A stretch of 64,000 nt of DNA from Mermis nigrescens (Eukaryota > Nematoda > Enoplea > Mermithida > Mermithidae): NCBI GenBank assembly GCA_036768485.1, contig JAVLUZ010000154.1, positions 43,650,584-43,714,583 of the forward strand, written 5' to 3'. Below are positions 43,811 to 55,700 of this stretch, one piece after another; the stretch's first letter is position 1, and each line of letters starts with the position of its first letter. A program made the translations under genes and the position numbers. The notes beneath the pieces were generated by a model that was not told where the DNA came from, did not search any database, and saw nothing but the letters and a program-made list of their open reading frames with translations.

Positions 43811-44119
43811 ATAGGATGGGACCCGGAACCACCCAAGGTCTTATACGCCGGGGTGATACTTTAACTTTGAACAAATGCAAGTAGATAGATTGAGCGCGTT
43901 TAGCTGTCAGAATCATGCCCTTAACGTCAAACCAGATATTACTTCTCATGGGATTCATGCTGACGTCGAACATTCAAGCCAACGTTCTTGCACTTGACAA
44001 CAATCTTTGTTAAGTGTAGTCGACTTTAACCTCCAGCCGCATATAACTGGATAGTTTGGCTAGGTATCATACTTGCTTTTTTGAGATAAAATGGATGATA
44101 AAAATAATGCGTCGTAACC

Positions 44120-44545
44120 AGCCATGCATAGCATGAGAATTCTGTTGGGGGTTGAAACCTTAAAGTATCCTTTATGGGCCCAAAAATGGTGGGCAGTGGG
44201 CACGCGTTAAAAACATCGTTTTTCTGGCGTTTTCCGACGATACTCTATCTTAAAACGAAAAATTTCAAGATAAAAATCACAGAAAAGTCGAACAAAGGGC
44301 ACAAAATATACTTAAAACATAAGTACATGGCGCGAAGCGCCAAAAACACACTTGTGAGCAAATAGATAGCTAAAAGCTCTTTTAAAAAGCACCTTTTCTG
44401 TGAACTTTCAGGAAATTTTTGGGAACTTTTACAAAATTAAGGATTCTGGAGTTGGGGATGGGGTTAAAAAAATTTCTGTGGGACGGGGGTGAGAAACTTT
44501 TCTAAAGAAGGGGTGTACTCCCTAAGCTTCCCAAGAACATGTATG
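44120..44545 (+). repeat. Dispersed repeat family B
   Basis: CATGCATAGCATGAGAATTC start, CACGCGTTAAAAACATCG, a GGCGCGAAGCGCC hairpin at about 44330, GAGCAAATAGATAGCTAAAA, GGGTGAGAAACTTTTC end. Confidence 0.65.
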
Positions 44546-44564
44546 ATTGCGAGCAGGCCCGCAC

Positions 44565-45200
44565 CCAGGATTTTATTTCGGGGGGGGGGCAAAAATGTTT
44601 GAAGCCATATATCTCGAGAACCATTTGGAGATAGGCTGAAAATGAAGGCAGTTTTCAGCGTATCTCGGCGAGCTCTATACGTCGGTGAAGCAAAATTTCG
44701 AACAAAAAAAAATTAATAAATTTGCACTTTATTTCATATTGATATACAGCAAATTTATCATTTATGCTGATTTCTCATCACTTAATCGACGGATTATTTC
44801 TTATCTCTTGCCTTTGTACTTAATCATTGTGCTTTGCAGAGAAAAACAATATGGAATAATCATTAATTCGGCGCCAAGCGCCGAAAAAATGGACATATTC
44901 TGCATGTCAAGTTCAAATTTGAGCGCATTTGAGCGGGTTAGAAGACAAAAAACATATGAACAATAAACCGGAAAAATTTCATGTTTTCCATGTCATAACT
45001 CAAATTTGAGCTGTTTAGAGTGAGCTAGAAGGCAAAAACGATAGCTTTACAATGAATGCACACAGCGCTAGCAAACAATTGACATGTCTCTATGTCTAAC
45101 TCAAAATTTGAGCGATTTTTAGCGGTGTAGAAGACAAAATTATACATAAACAAGAAATTAGGCGCGAAGCGCGGGAAAATTTTGAGTTCATTAGCTCAAA
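44565..45200 (-). repeat. Family K: ~105-bp tandem units with GGCGC hairpins
   Basis: Three units, each with a GGCGC(G/C)AAGCGC(C/G) hairpin or its remnant (44872, 44960s, 45163), a GACAT/CATGTC block and CTCAAATTTGAGC, itself a palindrome. Preceded by an element edge with a 9-G run and ATATATCTCGAGAACCATTT. The whole block recurs inverted at 60655-61060 with its own edge at 61640-61830. Repeats continue decayed to about 45400. Confidence 0.7.
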
Positions 45201-45729
45201 AGTACGCTAGAAACCTGTTTTGGTGGTGTGCCAGACGCACTTCGCCAATTTTTTATTTTTCACCCTGGGGACCCTCAGGAGCAACAAAAATTTTTTCCCA
45301 TTTCGGGGCCTTGAGAAATTATGGTCACTGACGGCTAAAAATCACTGCAAATTGTATGGTGCAGTCGATCTCAGATAAGCGCAACTGCTCGGAATGCCAA
45401 AAAAGTTGTATTTAAGTAAGTTTTCCCTCTGGGGGACGCGTCTTGGGAGAATATCGAAAAAGTTTTTTCCCATTTCGAGGTGTCTCTAGAACAGTGCAAA
45501 ATTGAATGCGTCCAAACTGCCAGTTCTTGGGCCATGGAGAATGCAGTAATTTTTTGGAACAGCAGCCATTGCTTATAAAGTACTATGTCTTTATCGCGCC
45601 AAATATTTTTAAATCATATGGGCCACCTAAAGTCCAACCCTGATTAAATACAGTACAATGCAAGAACATTACAAAGTGCTTTGCATGAGAAATAAGTAGT
45701 CCAGGTCTTTTACCGATATGGTGACGGCT

Positions 45730-46105
45730 CGAAATAAATTATTGAATTCAAATGAATTCAGTGAAAATATGGCGCGAAGTGCCGAAAAATATGTGAAATT
45801 AAAGCAGAAGAACGTTAACAAGCTTGAATTACTGCTCTATCTTCGCATTTGTAGCATTTGACGTGGAATGTTTTGAAAACTTATGCTCGTAAGTAGTAGA
45901 AAACTATGCTCAAAACATGAAAAATTCAAAAAAATTAAATTTTTTTTGTGAAATTATGATTTTTGAAAAAAAAAACTTAAAAAAATTGTGAAATTATTAT
46001 CACTGACGGCCACAAATTATTGTTAATTTCATATCCATTCTTCATCTTGCCAATTATTTTGGGTCATTGGGGCGGCCGACCCCTCGCCCTCTTAAGTCCG
46101 TTTGT
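45730..46105 (-). repeat. Dispersed repeat family F
   Basis: GGCGCGAAGTGCCG at 45771, AAGCTTGAATTACTGCTC, TTTGTAGCATTTGACG, then an A-rich stretch, ATTATCACTGACGGCCACAA and a GGTCATTGGGG...end. Same order as 9290 and 33235. Confidence 0.6.
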
Positions 46106-46289
46106 GAACATTACTGAACCGCACCAAAATGGTGTCCCTGCTATTTGGCGCGAAGCACCAAATATTAATATAAAATCGGATATGGAACAGCAAACGACCA
46201 ATTATGTGGTATAATCGCTCACCATAATGCACATGCAGTGCATTCATGAGAATGGGGTTGAGGGGGTATTACCTTCCCGACCTTCGAAA

Positions 46290-46525
46290 AACTGATAGCT
46301 ATACAACGATTTTGGCCGGAAAACCATTGCTGTATAGCTTTGTTTGTGCTCTGAAAATTAGCTTTACAGCCTTTTTGGGCTCAGACAACTAGCCATATAG
46401 TCTTTTTTGAGCTCAGAAAGTCTATTCAGTTGTCTTTTCTCAGTTTCAGAAGGATATATAGCTATTTTCTCGACTCCAGAAAGGGATTAATAGCTGTTTT
46501 TAGTCCAAAAAGGCTATATAAGTAG
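46290..46525 (+). repeat. Repeat family J, second copy
   Basis: Seven units collinear with 31010-31260, starting from CATTGCTGTATAGC. The J copy stops at GGCTATATAAG near 46518. From there to about 46990 is a G-rich stretch with GGTAGTTCCGGAAC words (46550, 46820) that I cannot place. Confidence 0.8.
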
Positions 46526-47059
46526 TAGTATAGCCTGCGACCCTGGCAGGGTAGTTCCGGAACTAGTAGTTTGGGAACTAGGTTCGAGAGCTTTTTTCCT
46601 GTGTTACAGCATAGGCGGGCGTGTGTAGCAGCAGGAGGATGGGGCTTAAAACGTGCGCCCTGGCTGTGAGAATGTGCACCCTGAGGGGGTGTCCTGTGTT
46701 ATTACATAGGTGGGGGTGATACTTGCGCCCTGAGTGCGCCTTGGGTATTTTGCCCAAAAAGTAGATGTCCTTGGGGAAGAGGTAGTTCAGGGACTTTTAA
46801 AAAATAGTTGTCGTTGGGGAAGGGTAGCTCCGGAACTTTCGAAAAAAAGTTGTCCCTGGGAGGCCTGAGACAGGCAAAAAAGGGCGTTGGTCTGAAAAGG
46901 GTTCATTAGTACCGCTCAGATTCATTAGCGCCGCTATAGCATCACCGGGGCTCTTAACACTTTTAAGAAAAAGGCCTTAGGACAACAGTGGAGAGGTTAA
47001 TTTATACAGTATAAGGTGGGCTATGATAGAAATTGGATAAGAGGGGCTATGAAGGGGGA

Positions 47060-47340
47060 TGTGAACTACTTTCCACCACCTTACACTTTACACCAGTTAT
47101 TACTTTACATTTTTTTACATTACTTTACACTTTACACCAGTTCACTTTTTACACTACTTAATACCACTTTACACTTTACACCACTTTACATCAGTTTATA
47201 CTTTACACTATTTACACCACTTTACAGTTTACACAAGTTTACGCTTTACACTACTTTACACCACTTTTCACTCTTTCACACCTTACACATTACACTTCTT
47301 TACACTTTACAAAATTTACACCACTTTACACTACTGTATT
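47060..47340. repeat. TTACACTTTACACC minisatellite
   Basis: C/T-rich plus-strand array of the unit ACTTTACACC/ACTTTACACTTTACACC, inverse of the array at 2156-2360. The Leu/Phe/His/Tyr-rich frame 47016-47402 comes from it. Confidence 0.9.
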
Positions 47341-47600
47341 TTTCAATTTCAGCAAAAATTTCAGCGAGAAATTTTCCAAAGCCTGCAGCAATGCTAAATT
47401 GAATGAACTAAAGTTTCATTTATCGCAAAAATTTTTCAATTTCAGCAAGAAATTTTCCAAAGCTTGCAAGAAATTTTCCAAAGTCTACAAATTTGCTATC
47501 CTTAAGCATATAAAATTGATTCAAACTCTGCAAGAAATTTTTCAAACTTTGCAAAAATTTTCCAAACTTTTCAAGGAATTTTTTAAACTTTACAAAACAT
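47341..47600 (+). repeat. 21-bp degenerate repeat GCAAGAAATTTTCCAAAG
   Basis: Directly abuts the preceding minisatellite. Units like GCAAGAAATTTTCCAAAGC recur at about 47366, 47446, 47468, 47532 and later, with decay. Open Lys/Phe frames are artefacts. 47600-48000 is AT-rich with nothing recognised. Confidence 0.75.
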
Positions 47601-48261
47601 TTGTGCTTTTTAGATCATAATGTTTGACATTGATGAAGTAATGTGATCATCAACGCTTTTTGTATAAAGATTAGCAGAATAAGATTTAGCCTTGGGGCTT
47701 AAATACTGGCATAACCTGAATAGGGTGCATATGTCGCCTTTTTCTAAGTATTTCCTAATAAAATTTGAAAAGATTCAAATAGCTTGTCAGTAGGCATTTT
47801 GCATTGAACGACATAAAATATGCTTGAAGAAACACTGACCAGCCTCCATTTTTTCTGTTTCAAAATGAGATTGAAAATTACTATTTATAGTTTTACTAAA
47901 TCTGACACTCAAGAATCAAATTTTCCCGGGTAACCCCTCTTATCAATCAAAATGATCAGTTTTGTTGCCGCATTTTTGAGTTTTTAGAATTTTTTCGACA
48001 ATGAATAAATCTTCAGTTTAAATGTCAATTTTTTGCAGTTCTGGCTGTACCTTCTAATTTTCCACCCATTTGGTCTTCTAAACTATACACTGGTGGGGTT
48101 CAAGCGTATCCCTCTTTAATGATAAAAAATTCTTCGGTCCAATTATGCCAGTATCCTTTTTCAAAAGTGTGCTTAACTTTACTTAGATGTACCGTATCGC
48201 CAACATTAAACTCATAGTCTGTTTCATTTATTCAATAGCTTTTTAGTCAATTCTTTTAAGA

Positions 48262-48713
48262 GCTACAGTAAGCGAAACAAGACAAATTACTGTAATTTAA
48301 CAGGTCAGCTCAGTGAGGGCGAGTGGCTGGAATTCTTCCATTTTTGATGCACTAATCCGCCCATATAAATTTAATTTAGGCATTTAATCAGTACTGGGAA
48401 TACTATAGTAAGTGCGCTAAATAAAAAGCTATCGGCTGGAATCAAACTCGGGTTGCTTCGACACAACAAGCAGACGTTCTACCACTGAGCTATGCGGGAG
48501 TTCACAACATTTCTTAATATTTTAGTCTATTATGTTTAAAGTGTCAACTTAGGATAAGCTGAATGCGCGATTTTTATCTGTGAGTTGATTAATCATCTGG
48601 AAAACAAGAATAAATTATGTCGCAAAAAGGTTATTGAAAAACTCTTCTCTGCTATGTAATTACAGCAAGATCTAGCAAACTACAGTAAATGAGAAAGATG
48701 GGGTTACTGTAGC
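48262..48713. mobile_element. 452-bp insertion with GCTACAGTAA ends inside the integrase relic
   Basis: Perfect 10-bp terminal inverted repeat GCTACAGTAA (48262-48271) / TTACTGTAGC (48704-48713). Additional ATTACTGTAA and ACTACAGTAAAT words sit just inside. Integrase homology stops on one side and resumes on the other, which sets the limits. It contains the tRNA-like segment at 48430-48499. No target duplication is evident. Confidence 0.65.
48430..48499 (-). repeat. tRNA-derived SINE head / tRNA pseudogene (Asn-like)
   Basis: Read on minus: TCCCGCA, then TAGCTCAGTGGTAGA (RNA polymerase III A box), an anticodon-like loop TTGTTGT (GTT, Asn), and AGTTTGATTCC (B box, one change from GGTTCGATTCC type). 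The 3' acceptor strand does not pair with TCCCGCA, the anticodon stem is broken and three of five T-stem pairs are lost, so it is no working tRNA. A and B boxes at normal spacing inside a repeat suggest a tRNA-derived SINE head. Confidence 0.75.
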
Positions 48714-49429
48714 CTTCAAAAATATTTATTGAAAAAGCTCTCGGATAAATGAGACAGACTTTGAATACTGCATCTTTTTTGTTGTGCAAAACGCTTTATT
48801 TAAAATTCCTTGCTCGTTTCTTGGCGTAACATTTGCCGGAAATGTACCTATAGTTCTATGCATAGAATGATTACAATTATACATGAGATTGTTTAAGACA
48901 TCAATGTACCTATGTGTATTCCTTTCAGTGATATACCACTACGTTTTTTCTTTTAGCGCGTGATTAAATTGTTCCACTACCGATGCTTTCATTTCGCTTT
49001 TAGTAACAAAGAAGTCATCAGATTTAGATTTGAAAAATTTCTGAAACTCTTTGTTCACAAATTCTTTACCCGCATCAGTCTGTAATTTATACAGTTTTTA
49101 ATCTTTAAAGATTTTCTGAAAAGCGTCAAGGATGTCTTTTGAACTTTTTGTTTTGAAGAGTACAGACCAAGCGTATTTGGAAAACAGATGAATTGTATTT
49201 AATAAAAAGTTGTATGCATCGTTAAATTTACTTAATGACTGCAAATCAACAATGTCAGCTTGCCACTCTTCATCAATGCCACTCACAAGCACCTTATTCC
49301 GTACATACTTTTTTCTCAATGGTCTATGTCAAAGTATATGATGGTTGCTGTTCTAACCATTGTTTCATTTTTGATTTTGGAAATACTTTTTTGGCTCTGG
49401 AGGTACAGCTGCTTTACACCAGAGTGCCA

Positions 49430-49549
49430 CAATTTTGTTATTGTTATTGTTGTTGTTGTTTTTTGTTATTATTGTCATGGTTAGTTGTTGTTGTTGTTGT
49501 AGTTGAGGTTGCTGTTGTTGTTGTTGTTGCTTTTATTATTATTATTATC

Positions 49550-49598
<49 letters not shown>

Positions 49599-49712
49599 AT
49601 TATTATTATTGTTATATTATTATTATTATTATTATTATTAATATTATTATTATTGTTATATTATTATTATTATTATTATTATTACTATTATTATTGTTGT
49701 TGTTGTTGTTCT
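49430..49712 (+). repeat. TTG / TTA trinucleotide microsatellite
   Basis: TTGTTATTG-type start, pure TTG runs near 49486-49530, then TTA/ATT runs to 49690 with two near-identical blocks TATTAATATTATTATTATTG (49592 and 49640) and a TTG end. Frames reading Ile, Leu or Tyr homopolymers are artefacts. Confidence 0.97.
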
Positions 49713-50430
49713 TGTTGGTACACTTATTGCTCTCGTGAATCCCAAGCGACCTACCATCCTATACTATTGCTACTCTGTAGTTTGATTTTTTCGCTTCTAG
49801 CCGAATCATCACAGTCCGGGTCAACCATATTAAGGCACACTGCAAAGAGCATTTTTGCCCAACAGTTTACGAGGGCAAATCATTTGCTGCATGCTAAAGT
49901 GGGCCTTTGATTAAGGTCTTATGTTTGCCGTAGGCAACTATGCACGAACTGGCGAAAAGCATTGTATTGTTTGGAATGGTATTTATCACAAAACGAACTT
50001 GACTGGCGAAACTTACTGGTTAATGTCATTTGTGCACTCACTTAATTGTACATGTAACTTCTCCAGATTGTTGAAAAGCTTATCAGCTGTTGTGAAGGAG
50101 GCCAGGGGAGGGGGAAAATAACATCTAATTTTTGGCCAATAATGCAAAAAATAAGTACAAATGTCCTAAAGATATTACATACAAGTTCCTGCCCTAAAGG
50201 AGGGCGGGGGGGGTGGGGCAAAAATTCGTGACCATCAAGGAGGTAATGGAACGATTGCGTCATAATTATCACTTAGTACAGAATTTAGGAGATGCACATG
50301 GTCATTGTGGTCAGCATCTGCAAATTAGTGGAAAACTCTTTGTGCTGCGCTGAAAAATCGTTAGAAAAATTTTATGCACTAGTCCTGATGATAAGAAGGC
50401 CTGCTCCATAAGTGGGCATGGAAGGTTTGG
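49713..50430. other. Intergenic; possible family-A fragment
   Basis: 50090-50225 has GGGAGGGGGAAAATAACATC and GGCCAATAATGC words like family A. The 135-codon frame ending at 49910 is half microsatellite. No supported gene. Confidence 0.4.
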
Positions 50431-50665
50431 GGGGTGTGCCCCCCGAGAAACCGAAATACCCCCCCTTCCAGAAATCAAAATACCCCCTAGATTTCGATTT
50501 TTGAAATTTTTTCTCTTTTTTCCGCAATTTTTTGATGCCAATAGATAGTGTTTGATGAGAAACGTTGAAAAAGGGTTTTTTTCGCCATACCACCACTTTT
50601 AAGGCCATTTTTTGACCTTTGAGAAAATCTTGCAACCCCTTTCCTCCTAGAACTTTGGTGCCGCC
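50430..50665 (-). repeat. Dispersed repeat family G (inverted)
   Basis: C-rich CCCCCCGAGAAACCGAAATA start, TTTTTTGATGCCAATAGATA, GAGAAACGTTG, CGCCATACCACCACTTTTAA, TTTGACCTTTGAGAAAATC. 50665-51235 beyond it shows nothing recognised. Confidence 0.65.
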
Positions 50666-51239
50666 CACCTATGGCTTGCTCCCATCTGAATATCGATCCG
50701 TTGAATGTATCTATGTCAGAGGATAGAGAACATTCTTCCTCACATGGGTTGGGATGGGACTGTACATGGGTAGCAGCTAAATCTGAGCAGTCCGATGGGG
50801 CCAATTTACCAAAAATACTGGCAATATTTTAGCTCTAAGTGTCTATCTGATATTGGGTGTCCCGAAACCCGATTCTCAGGGCGAGAAACAGTTTCAGACC
50901 CCACGCCTCTTTGTGATGGGGCCCTTCCTATCTTCTCATCTCTGGACTCCGTAGATTCTTATTAATATTTCTATCCCTATGAAAATCATGGATGATTCCA
51001 TGGTGTGAAGGCAGGCGTGTTACAGCTGTGGAAGGGCTATGTAGAACTAGTCACTCTAAAATTTAAGATGTACAAGTACTTTTTAACAACGGTTTCGTAA
51101 AATAAAAAATGAAAAGCATGAAGCAAGAACAGTTTCCAGCTGATTTCTGAGTTGAGCAAGCCCAACATTTAGCTCTTGTTTGAGATGATGTTAACTGTGA
51201 TTTCATTTTACTTCCAGGGAGGTTTCCACATATCACCTC

Positions 51240-51445
51240 CATACATGTAACGGTACGAAATTTTGGATGGGGGTCCCGGGCCATTTTTATAAAGGGGCTT
51301 AATAACTTCCTATTTCTGGCCAAAGCCGGCCAAAAATTCGATTTTTCTCAAAAATCAGGGGTGGTCAAAAATTTTCTCGCTTTGCTGGAGGGAAATGGGA
51401 TGATGATCGACTTTGGGTGGGGTATCCGCCATCCCCGTTACATGT
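51240..51445 (+). repeat. Dispersed repeat family A
   Basis: ATACATGTAACGGTACGAAA, GGGTCCCGGGCCATTTTTAT, GGCCAAAGCCGGCC and AATTCGATTTTTCTC. The best match to the 1553 copy. 51540-51600 continues with a GGCGTTTAGCGCC hairpin motif. Confidence 0.65.
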
Positions 51446-52084
51446 TCGCTCACCTTCCATCTCCCTAGATTTTTCCAATCTGCCCCCCCCGAATTCGGGA
51501 TTTTCCAAAACATTTGTTGAAAAGGGGCTTTTTCAAGCGTTTTGTCTATCTGTTTGCTCAAAAGCTCTAAATTTTTGGCGTTTAGCGCCATTACTCATTT
51601 TTTGACTAGATATTTGTTTAATTTATTGCTTATTAACCATTTTTGAGTCTAGAAATAGGCACTTTAGTAAATTTTTTGGTTTCTGCCCCTAATGCGCATG
51701 CCTGCTGGATATGCAAAGCTCTCGCGCAGATGATCTTCCGAATTAGGGGATTGAAATTGTTAATTCGGATATCTCAGCAATTTTTTCTGTAGATAGGCAA
51801 AAGTAATGGTGCTTTAGAGCATTTCTCAAGCAGCTCTGTATACATATTGAAGATGAAATCTTGTTCTAAATTAAAAAATTTATTTTGATTTGAATCATTT
51901 TCAGTAAAAAATGTTGTACATATAAAAAAGCCACAAAAATAATTTTGAAAGATTACGTTCAAACTTGACCCTGCTGGAAAATTGCTTGTACATTTTGTTC
52001 ATTGCAAAGAAAAGCGATATGGGACGGAAAATGAATAATTGTGTGGAGCGCCTGCAAATTTTGGCTTAGTAACAATGGTTCCTC

Positions 52085-52335
52085 TAGTGGCGTAACTGTG
52101 GTGGATTGGGGAACTCTCTCCAAAAAAGTTTAGAATTCTCAAATCTCATTTAATAGACAGCTTCAATAGATTTCAGCATACTTTCGAACTAATGAGCCTA
52201 AAATTTTCGGGCGCTTGACGGCTATTTATTTACGTACAGCATATTTTTTGATATATTAAAATAAAGTTAAATTTTTTTAATTATTTAAGTCGAAATTTTC
52301 GCTTTCCCTAATCTAGAAGGTCAGCTACGCCCCTG
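52085..52335 (+). mobile_element. Possible hAT-type MITE, TAGTGGCGTAACTG ... CAGCTACGCCCCTG
   Basis: Left end TAGTGGCGTAACTG and right end CAGCTACGCCCCTG (52322-52335) are near inverse of each other. The flanks GGTTCCTC / GGCTCTTT match 5 of 8, too weak for a firm target duplication. Probably a relative of family H. Confidence 0.5.
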
Positions 52336-52574
52336 GGCTCTTTGGGAGACAAAGTTATATAATAGCAATTAATCTGAAGTAAAACGCTTGTAGTTTTTGC
52401 CCTAATATCTAAAAGGTGTACTGAAATCTATTTTGGTAATATTTTCAAGAATGTTATTCTTTTTTAGTGGTATTGTTGTGAAAAATGCTCGTACTTAAAA
52501 ATGTTTGGTGGCGACTAGTCCTTCCCAATCCTCCCCCTCTCCCCCAAGCTACGTGCCTGTGATTATGACTGGAT

Positions 52575-52710
52575 TTTCTACTGCTCTGCACACATCTGGG
52601 CAATGCCCCATATCGCCCTCAACCGGCAATGGGCCGGACCAATCCTGCAATGGGGCGAAGGGTCTCTGGGATGGGGCTATGTTTCGTACATGGGCATAGA
52701 TACATGCTGA
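52575..52710 (+). repeat. Family-E fragment beside the 21-bp satellite
   Basis: GGGCAATGCCCCATATCGCC, GGCAATGGGCCGGACC and GCAATGGGGCGAAGGG words, shared with 61895-61935 and 62420-62470. The satellite starts about 90 bp downstream. Confidence 0.6.
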
Positions 52711-52789
52711 AGGTCGATTGACAGTCTAAATATGACGACTTGAGAAGCGAATGAGCAAAATACTTATGCTACCTATGTACCAAGTAACC

Positions 52790-55700
52790 TTTTTCCAAGT
52801 GCATGACAACTCAAGATAACCCTTTTTGAGAAGCAGTCCACCTTTTCTGAGGACCGACTAATCTATTTATTAGAGCACCAACCTTTTTTGGGAGCCGACC
52901 AAGCTTTTTTAAGTAGCAGACAACCTTTTTTGCGAATCGACCAACGTTTTAATGGGAGCAGCCAACTTTTTTTGTAAACCGACCAATTTGTTTTGGGAAG
53001 CACTAATTTTTAAGGGAGCAGCCAACCTTTTGTGGGAACCAATCAACGTTTTTTGAGGGAGCAGCCAACCTTTTTTGAGAACCGACTAACCTTTTTAAGG
53101 GACCAGCCAACCTTTCTTGGGAACCAAGCAACCTTTTTGGACATTGGGAAACGACCATCCTTTTTATGGGAGCAGGCAACCTTTTTGGAAACCAGCCAAT
53201 CTTTTCATGGAAGCAGCCAACCTTTTTTTGGGAACTAACCTACCTCAGCCAACCTTTTTTGGGAACCGACCAACCTTTTCAGGAACCAGCCAACCTATTT
53301 TGGGAGCAAGCCAACCTTTTTAAGGAACCAGTCAACCTTTTTTGGGAACCGACCAACCTTTTTAAGCAGCCAGCCAACCTTTTTTGGGAATCTACCAACC
53401 TATTTTGGGAACCAACCAACCTTTTTCAGGAACCAGCCAACCTATTATGGCAGCCAACCAACCTTTTTAAGGAACCAGCCAATCTTTTTGGGAACCGACC
53501 AACCTTTTTAAGGGAGCAGGCAACCTCTTTTGGGAACCAACCAACCTTTTCATGGAAGTAGCCAACCTTTTTTGGGAACTACCATACCTTTTTAAGGAAC
53601 CAGCCAACCTTTTTTGGGAACCGACCAACCTTTTTCAGGAACCAGCCAACCTATTTTGGGAGCAAACCAACCAACCTTTCTTGGGAAACAACCAATCTTT
53701 ATAAGGGAGCAAGCAATCTTTTTTGGAAACCAGCCAACCTTTTCATGGAAGCAGCCAACCTTTTTTGTGTACCAACTAACCTTTTTGGGAATCTACCAAC
53801 CTTTTTGGGAACCAACCAACCTTTTTCAGGAACCAGCCAACCTATTATGGGAGCCAACCAACCTTTTTAAGGAACCAGCCAATCTTTTTTGGTAACCGAC
53901 CAACCTTTTTAAGGGAGCAGGCAACCTCTTTTGGGAACCAACCAACCTTTTCATGGAAGCAGCCAACCTTTTTTGTGTACCAACTAACCTTTTTTGGGAA
54001 CCGACCAACCTTTTTAAGGGACCAGCCACTCTTTCTTGGGAACCAACCAACCTTTTTGAGGAACCAGTTAACCTTTTTTAGGAACCGACCAACCTTTTTA
54101 AGGGAGCAGGCAACCTTTTTTGGAAACCAGCCAGCCTTTCCATGGAAGCAGCCAACCTTTTTTGGGAACTAACCTACCTTTTTCAGGAACCAGCCAACCT
54201 ATTTTGGGAGCAAACCAACCTATTTAAGGAACCAGTCAACTTTTTTCGGGAACCGATCAACCTTTTTAAGGAGCCAGCCAAACTTTTTTGGGAATCTACC
54301 AACCTTTTTTTGGGAACCAACCAACCATTTACAGGAACCAGCCAACCTATTTTGGGAGCAAGCCAACCTTTTTAAGGAACCAGTCAACCTTTTTGGGAAC
54401 CGACCAACCTTTTTAAGCAGCCAGCCAACCTTTTTTGGGAATCTACCAACCTTTTTTGGGAACCAACCAACCTTTTTGAGGAACCAGCCAACCTATTATG
54501 GCAGCCAACCAACCTTTTTAAGGAACCAGCCAATCTTTTTGGGAACCGACCAACCTTTTTAAGGGAGCAGGCAACCTCTTTTGGGAACCAACCAACCTTT
54601 TCATGGAAGTAGCCAACCTTTTTTGGGAACTACCATACCTTTTTAAGGAACCAGCCAACCTTTTTGGGAACCGACCAACCTTTTTCAGGAACCAGCCAAC
54701 CTATTTTGGGAGCAAACCAACCAACCTTTCTTGGGAAACAACCAATCTTCATAAGGGAGCAGGCAATCTTTTTTGGAAACCAGCCAACCTTTTCATGGAA
54801 GCAGCCAACCTTTTTTGTGTACCAACTAACCTTTTTTGGGAATCTACCAACCTTTTTGGGAACCAACCAACCTTTTTCAGGAACCAGCCAACCTATTATG
54901 GGAGCCAACCAACCTTTTTAAGGAACCAGCCAATCTTTTTTGGGAACCGACCAACCTTTTTAAGGGAGCAGGCAACCTCTTTTGGGAACCAACCAACCTT
55001 TTCATGGAAGTAGCCAACCTTTTTTGGGAACTACCATACCTTTTAAGGAACCAGCCAACCTTTTTTGGGAACCGACCAACCTTTTTAAGGGAGCAGGCAA
55101 CCTTTTTAAGGGACCAGCCTACCTTTCTTGGGACCCAACCAACCTTTATAAGGGAGCAGGCAACCTTTTTTGGAAACCAGCCAACCTTTTCATGGAAGCA
55201 GCCAACCTTTTTTGTGTACCAACTAACCTTTTTTGGGAACCGACCAACCTTTTTAAGGGACCAGCCACTCTTTCTTGGGAACCAACCAACCTTTTGAGGA
55301 ACCAGTTAACCTTTTTAGGAACCGACCAACCTTTTTAAGGGAGCAGGCAACCTTTTTTGGAAACCAGCCAGCCTTTCCATGGAAGCAGCCAACCTTTTTG
55401 GGAACTAACCTACCTTTTTCAGGAACCAGCCAACCTATTTTGGGAGCAAACCAACCTATTTAAGGAACCAGTCAACTTTTTTTGGGAACCGATCAACCTT
55501 TTTAAGGAGCCAGCCAAACTTTTTTGGGAATCTACCAACCTTTTTGGGAACCAACCAACCATTTACAGGAACCAGCCAACCTATTTTGGGAGCCAACCAA
55601 CCTTTTTAAGGAACCAGCCAATCTTTTTTGGGAACCGACCAACCTTTTTAAGGGAGCAGGCAACCTCTTTTGGGAACCAACCAACCTTTTTAGGGGAGCA

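Larger units (their letters stand above)
48020..49345 (-). pseudogene. Polinton/Maverick integrase, broken and interrupted
   Basis: Minus strand. N-terminal end near 49340 has HRPL then RKKYVRNKVLVSGIDEEWQA; the rve catalytic core follows with Asp in WQADIVDLQ, SKYAW, the second Asp in LQTDAGKEFVNKEF (about 49070) and the Glu in SVVEQFNHALK (about 48970), so all three DDE residues are still readable. In-frame stops sit after KIFKD and before WYITERN. Then RYIDVLNNLMYNCNHSMHRT and a 452-bp insertion (48262-48713). Beyond it the C-terminal chromodomain-like part: FNVGDTVHLSKVKHTFEKGY, NWTEEFFI, PPVYSLEDQ (48040-48225). The WQADLVD/FSKYAW/FxVGDxVRxSKxxxxFEKGY layout is that of Polinton (Maverick) integrases and their relatives. 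No other Polinton gene (polymerase B, ATPase, protease, capsid) is near, so this is an isolated fragment. Confidence 0.85.

Noticed and set aside
48430..48499. Functional tRNA-Asn
   Set aside because: Acceptor, anticodon and T stems do not pair; only the A and B boxes are kept, so it is called a SINE head or pseudogene.
49235..49910. Ile/Leu/Tyr/Val homopolymer frames
   Set aside because: Trinucleotide TTA/TTG microsatellite in three phases.
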